A stretch of 11,890 bases of DNA from Bacteroidales bacterium (GTDB lineage Bacteria > Bacteroidota > Bacteroidia > Bacteroidales > UBA1715), in assembly GCA_031262005.1 (NCBI GenBank), contig JAISIO010000117.1:1-11890 (forward strand). Reading direction: 5' to 3'. Below are positions 7,282 through 11,890 of this stretch, one piece after another. Within the stretch, counting starts at the first letter, position 1. Each line of letters begins with the position of its first letter. Below the pieces are notes generated by a model. That model ran no database searches and was not told the DNA's origin. It saw only the letters and a program-made list of their open reading frames with translations. The position numbers were made by a program, and so were the translations under genes.

Positions 7282-7893
7282 ATGCTATTTTCCACCGCTT
7301 ATTTTCCTCCACTTGCTTACTTTGCCCACATTGCCCACACCAAAACCGTGTGCTTGGAAGCTCACGAGCATTATATAAAACAAAGCTACCGAAATCGCTG
7401 TACCATTTATTCAGCCAACGGTTTGCTCGATTTAATTGTGCCGGTCGAAAAACCGCAGGGTTCAAAAACGCCCATTCGCGATGTGCGCATTTCGTATGCC
7501 GAAACATGGGTAAAACAGCATAAACACGCTTTGGTTTCGGCATATCAGTCATCGCCGTTTTTTGAGTATTATGCCGATGCGTGCTTTGCGGTGCTCGATG
7601 CACGCAAACCGTTTTTGTGGGATTTGAATGAATCATTACTTCACACGCTGTGCAAACTTATAGGGTTATCGCCAACAATTACCGCAAGCGAAACATTTAC
7701 GCCACTCAATAGCGTTGCTCACGACTGGCGATACGCTCTTTCTCCCAAACAACCTGTAAAGTTACCGCAAATTGGTTATTCACAAGTATTTGACGAAAAA
7801 TTTGGATTTCAATCTAATGTTAGTATTTTCGACACTATATGCAACTTAGGACCTGAGACAAAAGGGTATTTGTCTGAACTGAACTGTTTGTAA
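7282..7893 (+). CDS. WbqC-like family protein
   Basis: A 203-residue cytoplasmic protein matching the WbqC-like family (about 200 residues), whose members are often found in polysaccharide (O-antigen) gene clusters but whose reaction is not well established. Family features seen here are the N-terminal AYFPPLAYFA (6-15), QSYRNRC followed by an NG turn and LIVPVEK (34-57), a W...H...AL...Y..SPFFEYYAD stretch (76-99), and the C-terminal QVFDEKFGF...N.SI.D.....GPE block. The ATG at 7282 was chosen because the conserved N-terminus begins there; an in-frame ATG at 7168 would add 38 residues encoded largely by an intergenic repeat. No other glycan-synthesis gene is nearby. The stop codon is 22 bp from that of the convergent GH65 gene. 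Confidence 0.85.
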   Translation: MLFSTAYFPPLAYFAHIAHTKTVCLEAHEHYIKQSYRNRCTIYSANGLLDLIVPVEKPQGSKTPIRDVRISYAETWVKQHKHALVSAYQSSPFFEYYADACFAVLDARKPFLWDLNESLLHTLCKLIGLSPTITASETFTPLNSVAHDWRYALSPKQPVKLPQIGYSQVFDEKFGFQSNVSIFDTICNLGPETKGYLSELNCL

Positions 7894-7920
7894 TTGCGCC
7901 TCACTTTTCGGACAATTACA
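7889..7920. terminator. Inverted repeat spanning both stop codons of the convergent gene pair
   Basis: TGTAATTG (7889-7896) and CAATTACA (7913-7920) are exact 8-bp inverted arms around a 16-nt loop. Each arm contains one stop codon (TAA of the WbqC-like gene and TAA of the GH65 gene). It is AT-rich and lacks T runs, so termination strength is doubtful, but the symmetry fits a shared bidirectional end. Confidence 0.4.
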
Positions 7921-10231
7921 GATTTACAACAACTTTTCTTTCTTGCAAAGAATAATAGTTGTCATTGACAATTATTTCTCGCAACTCTCCTTCGGCTAAC
8001 GAAATTTCGATTGCGGAAGCGGTCATGCAAATGTGGAGCAATGCGCCACGATACAGAATTGAAAACGAAAGTTTGTTCCATTCCTTAGGTAACTGCGGTG
8101 CAAAACTTATGGTGTGCGATTGGGTGCGCATTCCTGCAAAACCTTGCACAATAGCCAACCACGTGCCCGCCATACTGGTAATGTGCAACCCTTCGTGCGC
8201 TTCTTTGTTATAGTCGTCCAAATCCAAACGAGCGGTACGCAAATAAAGTTCATAGGCTTTTGCCGCATTACCTATTTTCGATGCTACTACTGAGTGTATA
8301 CACGGCGAAAGCGACGATTCGTGTACGCAACGAGCTTCGTAAAAATTGAAATTGCGTTCAATGTATTCCGTATCAAAATCTTTTTCAAACACATACAGCC
8401 CCTGCACTACATCGGCTTGTTTTATATAGCACGAACGCAAAATTCTATCCCACGACCAATGTTGGTTTATAGGTCGCTGATTGGCAGGAAGTTCCGCAAC
8501 GGTTTTTTGTTCTTTGTCCAAATAGCCGTCGTTTTGTAAAATGATGCCGAAATTTTCGTCTTCGGGCACATACATATTTTTGGTAATATCTGTCCAGCGC
8601 AACACTTCAAAATTTTCGTCGAAAGAAATTTTTGCACACAATTCCGCAAATTCTTGTTTGGCAACTCGTTTCGCCCAACTAATAGTTTCCAAAGTATAGT
8701 GCAAACACCAGCGTGCGAAATAATTGGTGTACCAATTGTTGTGCACGTTGTTTTCGTATTCATTTGGTCCGGTTACGCCCAAAATCATATATTTTCGTTT
8801 TGTAGGCGAGAGTGTTACTCGCTGCGCCCAAAAGCGCGAAATTGCAATCAACACTTCCAATCCGCCTTCCATTAAATAGGATTTATCGCCGGTGTAGTTC
8901 GTGTAATTATATATGGCGTAAGCAATTGCGCCGTTTCGGTGAATTTCCTCAAACGTTATTTCCCATTCGTTGTGGCATTCATCGCCGGTCATGGTAACCA
9001 TTGGGAACAAGGCAGCTCCGCCCGAAAATCCTAATTTTTCGGCATTGGCAATTGCTCTGTCCAATTGTTTATAGCGGTACATAAGAAGTTGTTTGCTAAC
9101 CTGTTCCGGCGATGTGGCAAGATAAAACGGCAAGCAAAATGCTTCGGTATCCCAATAGGTGCTGCCGCCGTATTTTTCGCCGGTAAATCCTTTGGGTCCA
9201 ATATTCAAACGGCTATCATTGCCCGAATAGGTTTGGTGCAGATGAAAAATATTGAAACGAATACCTTGCTGCGCAGCCTCATCGCCTTCTATGCGAATAT
9301 CGCTTGTTTTCCATTTTTCAGCCCATGCTTGCACGTGTTCTTGTTTCAATTGTGCAAAACCTTTCTGCGAGGCTTCGCTCAAACGAATTTCTACGGTTTG
9401 CGCCAATTCGTTTTCGGCATAGTTAAGGGTAGAAATTTGGCAGGCAATTTTTTCAATGTCCAACCATTGCTGCGCTTGTAGTTCTATTTCCACACTTTCC
9501 GAAAGCAATTTTCCCGAACACGCCCGTTGCGATTTTACAGGTTGATTTTCAATAGAAAAAAGTGTGTTTACTGCCGTTGCCACGGCAAATTGCGGTACAT
9601 CGTAAGGCGTTTTTTTTGTTCTGTCGATTGCATATATATAGGTGCTGTCAATATTGTGCGCTATGGAATCCCAAAACGATTCATTGTAATTTGAATCTTC
9701 GTTGTGCACATCGGAATTAATGGTTGATTCTACTCGAATGCTACAATTAGTATATGCCCGCAATCCGCATCGTAATGCGCCGATTTCGGTATCTACCACA
9801 CTAACAAAACGTTCGGTTTCAAAAGCAATTTTTGTTCCATCGGGCATTTTCACTTGAACACAGCGTGATAAAATTCCCTCTTGCATATCAAGCTGGCGGT
9901 AGAACGAAAGAATTTCGCATTGCGCTAAATCAAGCGGTTGATTGTTCACCCACACATTCACGCCAATCCACGAGGGAGCATTGAGCACTTTTGCAAAATA
10001 ATCGGGGTAGCCGTTTTTCCACCAGCCCACACGAGTTTTGTCGGGGAAAAATACGCCGCCAATGTAATTGCCCCGCAAGGATTTGCCGCTGTATTGTTCT
10101 TCAAAGTTGGCACGTTGCCCCATGTGTCCGTTGCCAATACTAAAAATACTTTCGGCTATTTGATGCCGTTCGGCGTTAAAATCAGTTTCCGTAATAAGCC
10201 ATTCGGTGTCTGGTTGAAATAAAGAAATCAT
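7916..10231 (-). CDS. Glycoside hydrolase family 65 disaccharide phosphorylase, probably maltose phosphorylase
   Basis: GH65 phosphorylases split alpha-glucosyl disaccharides with phosphate, giving beta-glucose 1-phosphate and glucose, in the cytoplasm. From the ATG at 10231 the protein has 771 residues, normal for the family: an N-terminal beta-sandwich (about 1-260), a linker, an (alpha/alpha)6 barrel (about 310-690) and a small C-terminal beta domain. The general acid is Glu491 in VTGPNEYENN, matching the position in Lactobacillus maltose phosphorylase. His683 in EGLHITSMAGTW and the SSLSPCIHS segment belong to the phosphate site. The specificity loop contains CHNEWEITFEEIHRN, which I associate with maltose rather than trehalose phosphorylases. 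Kojibiose or nigerose activity is not excluded. No signal peptide is seen. The longer reading frame would start at a TTG at 10285 that lies inside the candidate -7 box, so it is rejected. No beta-phosphoglucomutase or transporter gene is adjacent. Confidence 0.9.
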   Translation of the reverse strand: MISLFQPDTEWLITETDFNAERHQIAESIFSIGNGHMGQRANFEEQYSGKSLRGNYIGGVFFPDKTRVGWWKNGYPDYFAKVLNAPSWIGVNVWVNNQPLDLAQCEILSFYRQLDMQEGILSRCVQVKMPDGTKIAFETERFVSVVDTEIGALRCGLRAYTNCSIRVESTINSDVHNEDSNYNESFWDSIAHNIDSTYIYAIDRTKKTPYDVPQFAVATAVNTLFSIENQPVKSQRACSGKLLSESVEIELQAQQWLDIEKIACQISTLNYAENELAQTVEIRLSEASQKGFAQLKQEHVQAWAEKWKTSDIRIEGDEAAQQGIRFNIFHLHQTYSGNDSRLNIGPKGFTGEKYGGSTYWDTEAFCLPFYLATSPEQVSKQLLMYRYKQLDRAIANAEKLGFSGGAALFPMVTMTGDECHNEWEITFEEIHRNGAIAYAIYNYTNYTGDKSYLMEGGLEVLIAISRFWAQRVTLSPTKRKYMILGVTGPNEYENNVHNNWYTNYFARWCLHYTLETISWAKRVAKQEFAELCAKISFDENFEVLRWTDITKNMYVPEDENFGIILQNDGYLDKEQKTVAELPANQRPINQHWSWDRILRSCYIKQADVVQGLYVFEKDFDTEYIERNFNFYEARCVHESSLSPCIHSVVASKIGNAAKAYELYLRTARLDLDDYNKEAHEGLHITSMAGTWLAIVQGFAGMRTQSHTISFAPQLPKEWNKLSFSILYRGALLHICMTASAIEISLAEGELREIIVNDNYYSLQERKVVVNL

Positions 10232-10282
10232 TGTCGTGTAATAAGTTATCAATAGTTGTACGAGTAGTATTCTACCGTCTCG

Positions 10283-10290
10283 CAAAAATA
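10283..10290 (-). promoter_or_regulatory. Candidate -7 promoter element for the GH65 gene
   Basis: TATTTTTG on the - strand matches the Bacteroidetes -7 consensus TAnnTTTG. It lies about 52 bp upstream of the ATG at 10231, implying a leader of roughly 45 nt. No clear TTTG -33 element is seen at the right distance. Its position supports the ATG at 10231 as the true start. Confidence 0.5.
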
Positions 10291-10369
10291 CATTTTTTTA
10301 TTTCCACAGGGCTGGGCTGCTGGGCAAAAAGAAAACAAAAAGAAAAAAACAAATAGTTCCCCTGAAAAC

Positions 10370-10391
10370 AAAAAAAACACCGCTCGCGCGG
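10370..10391 (-). terminator. Candidate intrinsic terminator formed by the inverted REP-A copy
   Basis: Read on the - strand, CCGC-gcga-GCGG (10391-10380) is followed by TG and then a run of eight T (10377-10370). This would end - strand transcripts coming from the small secreted protein gene (10679-11179) before they enter the GH65 gene. The stem is short (4 bp, all G-C), so strength is uncertain. Confidence 0.4.
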
Positions 10392-10407
10392 AATTGCAGT
10401 CCGTGTG
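10380..10407 (-). repeat. REP-A repeat, inverted copy
   Basis: The reverse complement of this 28-bp stretch matches the REP-A core at 10460-10487 at 24 of 28 positions. All four differences fall in the tip of the hairpin. The flanking words CACACGGAC and TCCGCGCGAGCGG are unchanged. With the copy at 10460 it forms an inverted pair 52 bp apart. Confidence 0.75.
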
Positions 10408-10453
10408 CTATTATATCAAAATAATTACTTCGTATGTTATTCATGCTTTTTTC

Positions 10454-10487
10454 TTTATTCACACGGACGACACGTCCGCGCGAGCGG
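10454..10487 (+). repeat. REP-A repeat, direct copy 1
   Basis: Contains CACACGGACGACACGTCCG, whose CGGACG-aca-CGTCCG part is a perfect 6-bp hairpin, followed by CGCGAGC. Bases 10454-10485 are identical to 10628-10659 over 32 bp. Weaker similarity extends some 25 bp upstream (TATTCAT followed by a T-rich run). Confidence 0.85.
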
Positions 10488-10491
10488 GGAT

Positions 10492-10515
10492 TTATAGATT
10501 ATACTTTCTACTCAT
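10492..10515 (-). pseudogene. 5' remnant of a second RAYT transposase gene (MSRKYNL then stop)
   Basis: The first five codons ATG AGT AGA AAG TAT, plus two further A bases, are identical to the start of the intact transposase gene at 11837. Reading then diverges and stops at TAA (10494-10492). The upstream leader and REP-B repeat are also shared (10499-10568 against 11821-11890, 69 of 70 bases). Only the start of the gene is left; the body is replaced by REP-A sequence. It could instead be a copied leader that never carried a whole gene. Confidence 0.65.
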
Positions 10516-10568
10516 TTTCTATTTCTTTTTTATTGTAGGCACAAGTTACGCTATCGCTAAACTTGCGC
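10499..10568 (+). repeat. 70-bp direct repeat, copy 1 (transposase start + leader + REP-B)
   Basis: Matches 11821-11890 at a constant offset of 1322 bp, with the single difference C10540/A11862. It covers the first codons of the transposase, its leader of about 22 bp and the REP-B hairpin. The second copy runs to the end of the window, so the repeat may be longer. Confidence 0.9.
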
Positions 10569-10569
10569 C
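10538..10569 (+). repeat. REP-B repeat, copy 1
   Basis: A 32-bp hairpin repeat: GGCACAAGTT pairs with AACTTGCGCC (10 bp including one G-T), enclosing a short GC-GATA-GC type inner stem on the other strand. It is an exact reverse complement of the copy at 11235-11266. GTAG (10535-10538) stands at the 5' foot of the hairpin, the same tetranucleotide that marks enterobacterial REP elements recognised by RAYT transposases. Confidence 0.88.
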
Positions 10570-10627
10570 AAACGGGGCTATCATATCTCCATATTTATTT
10601 CGTTGCTATTCATACTTATTTCTTTTT

Positions 10628-10661
10628 TTTATTCACACGGACGACACGTCCGCGCGAGCAG
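10628..10661 (+). repeat. REP-A repeat, direct copy 2
   Basis: Identical to 10454-10485 over its first 32 bases, then differs by one base (A10660 for G10486). It sits 17 bp downstream of the stop codon of the small secreted protein gene, so it forms a hairpin at that transcript's 3' end. On the - strand the hairpin is followed by A residues, so it is not an intrinsic terminator. Confidence 0.85.
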
Positions 10662-10678
10662 GGTATGTCGTTTATTCG

Positions 10679-11179
10679 TTATTCATTCGTGGGGGAGAAT
10701 CTTTCTTCTATCTCCTCACGTCGTTTAATTGTAAGTTCAATTGCACATTGCAAAAAATCTAATATATCTGCTTTTTCATAGTATCGAAAATTACCTACAC
10801 ATTGATTGCAGTATGCAAAGCGGTATCGCTCCCATATTTCTTGTGTTAGTTCTATTTTTTCTACGAATAATTTGTTGTTATACATTGTATCATCTACGTA
10901 TTGAGAAGCAGTATCAATAATTTCTTGTAATCGTTTTTGTAATAGAGAGTTTTCTCTTTGCAGTTGTACAGTAAGGCAATATCGTAATTCTATTGTAGTT
11001 CCGGTACTTAATGAATCGCAATTGTAAAAGCTATGATACAATCTATCCGACACTTGTTTTAAATGATCAAAATCTATTTTCTTACTATTGAGAATCAGAG
11101 AATCCATAGGTGTTTGTGCCATACAATGTATTGTAAAAAAGGCACAAAGAAATAACGATATTTTTGTTTGATATTTCAT
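10679..11179 (-). CDS. Small secreted protein, C-terminal half resembling LprI/DUF1311
   Basis: A 166-residue protein with a type I signal peptide (KISLFLCAFFTIHCMA, cleavage near 21/22 before QTP); no proper lipobox precedes Cys19. After a helical middle (about 70-110), residues 110-160 contain Q113..W116..YR120...C124..C127 and later C145AIELT..RREEIEERF. This pattern (Q-x2-W-x2-YR-x3-C, then C-x4-LT-x2-R-x-EEI) resembles the C-terminal half of the LprI/DUF1311 family, whose members include a mycobacterial lysozyme inhibitor. The mature protein has cysteines at 54, 68, 124, 127 and 145. The assignment is by pattern only and the function in this organism is unknown. The ATG at 11179 directly precedes the signal peptide. 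The gene lies between inverted REP-B copies (10538 and 11235) and next to the transposase gene on the same strand, which suggests an accessory gene. Confidence 0.75.
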   Translation of the reverse strand: MKYQTKISLFLCAFFTIHCMAQTPMDSLILNSKKIDFDHLKQVSDRLYHSFYNCDSLSTGTTIELRYCLTVQLQRENSLLQKRLQEIIDTASQYVDDTMYNNKLFVEKIELTQEIWERYRFAYCNQCVGNFRYYEKADILDFLQCAIELTIKRREEIEERFSPTNE

Positions 11180-11234
11180 ACGGTATTTATTATTACATTG
11201 ATAATATGTTTGCTGTTTTTATAAATCCCCTATT

Positions 11235-11266
11235 GGCGCAAGTTTAGCGATAGCGTAACTTGTGCC
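11235..11266 (-). repeat. REP-B repeat, copy 2 (inverted)
   Basis: Exact reverse complement of 10538-10569 over 32 bp. It starts 55 bp upstream of the small secreted protein's ATG and ends 16 bp from the stop codon of the transposase gene. The tetranucleotide at its foot is GAAG (read on the - strand) in place of GTAG. It forms an inverted pair with the copies on both sides. Confidence 0.88.
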
Positions 11267-11282
11267 TTCCACATTTATTAAC

Positions 11283-11837
11283 CTATTCATATATCTTCTC
11301 TATTTTTACCATTCCTTTAGCATCTGCATAATCCACCGCACTACTGTACGGATAATGCTCCGCACTATCAACAAAACCTGTCATTACCGGATTTTGATGT
11401 ATGTAATTCAATGCTTTTAGCGTTTTATCTGGGTTGTTTGAAATATCAATAGGTTGATTATGTTGTTGCCAAAATTGATATTTCGAGTTATTTGAATTCT
11501 TCTTTCCTGCTCGTTCAAACATCCATAACATCCATTCTCTACGACTTTCTTGCGGATTTTCTTCTATCGCTTTAAGTATCTTTTTTGAAGTTACTCGTTT
11601 AAAATCACGCAAAATATCAGCACAATTATTTGTTTCTGAACTCATTAATAAGTGTATGTGATTTGACATTATTACCCAAGCCCACACTTTCAACCCCTTA
11701 TTGTCAATACAATAATTCAAATTTTCTACCAAAATTTCTTTATACATACGTCTTGTAAAAACATCAATCCAATTAACTGTGGCAAAACTGACAAAATACA
11801 AACCTTTAGGATTTCTAAATTTATACTTTCTACTCAT
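11283..11837 (-). CDS. REP-associated tyrosine transposase (RAYT), HUH/Y1 family
   Basis: A 184-residue single-strand DNA transposase of the IS200-like Y1 superfamily, RAYT branch. The HUH metal-binding motif is H60-I-H62 in MSNHIHLLM; the catalytic tyrosine is Y145 in ALNYIHQNPV. Other family landmarks are YFVSFAT (14-20), DFKRVTSK (78-85) and HYPYSSAVDY (161-170), the last typical of RAYTs. No frameshift or internal stop is seen, so it may be functional. RAYTs bind and cut REP hairpins and are thought to spread them; unlike insertion sequences they are usually single-copy domesticated genes. The gene is bracketed by inverted REP-B hairpins, 16 bp after the stop and 22 bp before the start. 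The upstream hairpin would lie in the promoter or leader and could allow self-regulation (inference). The ATG at 11837 is the only sensible start. Confidence 0.92.
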   Translation of the reverse strand: MSRKYKFRNPKGLYFVSFATVNWIDVFTRRMYKEILVENLNYCIDNKGLKVWAWVIMSNHIHLLMSSETNNCADILRDFKRVTSKKILKAIEENPQESRREWMLWMFERAGKKNSNNSKYQFWQQHNQPIDISNNPDKTLKALNYIHQNPVMTGFVDSAEHYPYSSAVDYADAKGMVKIEKIYE

Positions 11838-11890
11838 TTTCTATTTCTTTTTTATTGTAGGAACAAGTTACGCTATCGCTAAACTTGCGC
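11821..11890 (+). repeat. 70-bp direct repeat, copy 2 (transposase start + leader + REP-B)
   Basis: Counterpart of 10499-10568 (69 of 70 bases identical). It includes the first codons of the intact transposase gene, its leader and REP-B. It is cut by the end of the window, so its full length is unknown. Confidence 0.9.
11860..11890 (+). repeat. REP-B repeat, copy 3 (truncated by window end)
   Basis: Thirty-one of the 32 bases of REP-B are present, with one change (A11862 for C). GTAG (11857-11860) stands at its 5' foot. It is in the same orientation as copy 1 and inverted relative to copy 2, so copies 2 and 3 enclose the transposase gene as terminal inverted repeats. Confidence 0.88.

Larger units (their letters stand above)
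10291..10678. other. Gene-free repeat-rich region between the GH65 gene and the small secreted protein gene
   Basis: No credible gene is seen. From 10325 to 10379 the + strand is strongly A-rich. From 10380 on, the region is a mosaic of three REP-A copies (10380-10407 inverted, 10454-10487, 10628-10661), one REP-B copy (10538-10569) and the 5' remnant of a transposase gene (10492-10515). An open frame across 10394-10762 exists only because it reads through these repeats. Confidence 0.7.

Noticed and set aside
7265..7636. 123-codon open frame on the - strand
   Set aside because: Antisense to the well-supported WbqC-like gene and without recognisable features.
10232..10285. 18-residue N-terminal extension of the GH65 protein
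   Set aside because: The start would be a TTG lying within the candidate -7 promoter element; the ATG at 10231 gives a normal family N-terminus.
10380..10661. CRISPR array
   Set aside because: Repeats are irregularly spaced, of two families and in both orientations, with no constant-length spacers and no cas gene.
10394..10762. Open reading frame of 122 codons on the + strand
   Set aside because: It reads through REP-A and REP-B copies, which gives an internal repeat of the translated words, and overlaps the 3' end of the secreted protein gene. It has no protein-like features apart from this.
11235..11890. Classical IS200/IS605 insertion sequence
   Set aside because: The transposase has RAYT landmarks, and the flanking hairpins also occur away from the gene, which fits a REP/RAYT system better than a self-contained insertion sequence.

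Overview
The window looks like a chromosomal segment of a Bacteroidetes bacterium, probably of the order Bacteroidales. The reasons are an AT-rich composition, three upstream regions carrying the Bacteroidetes -7 element TAnnTTTG, leaders without an obvious Shine-Dalgarno sequence, a giant secreted protein of a kind I associate with this phylum, and many intergenic palindromic repeats. This assignment is inferred from the sequence; no database search was possible.

Positions 1-2095 hold housekeeping-type genes. fabD (malonyl-CoA:ACP transacylase) is on the + strand and ends at a strong hairpin terminator. A gap of about 400 bp filled with inverted repeats follows, then a LOG-family nucleotide phosphoribohydrolase on the - strand. 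Positions 2096-6940 (- strand) encode one exported protein of about 1614 residues that I cannot name. It has a signal peptide, a helical N-terminus, a long beta-rich body with repeated short motifs, and a tail of about 100 residues dominated by Ala and Glu. It lies upstream of the LOG gene on the same strand with a 63 bp gap, so the two may be co-transcribed.

Positions 6941-7281 are a divergent intergenic region with palindromes and candidate promoters for both directions. The + strand then encodes a WbqC-like protein (7282-7893). It converges, with only 22 bp between stop codons, on a GH65 phosphorylase (7916-10231, - strand) that best fits maltose phosphorylase.

Positions 10232-11890 are accessory in character and are the most interesting part. 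An intact REP-associated tyrosine transposase (RAYT, HUH/Y1 family; 11283-11837, - strand) is tightly bracketed by two inverted copies of a 32-bp hairpin repeat (here REP-B). A third REP-B copy lies 1322 bp away inside a 70-bp near-perfect direct repeat that also contains the first codons of a transposase gene, which is evidence of a lost second copy. A second repeat family (here REP-A, three copies) is interleaved with it. Between the repeats sits a small secreted protein resembling the LprI/DUF1311 family. The region reads as an active or recently active REP/RAYT neighbourhood.

No tRNA, rRNA, CRISPR array or classical insertion sequence was seen. Several genes use a start downstream of the longest possible reading frame; the reasons are given in each entry.
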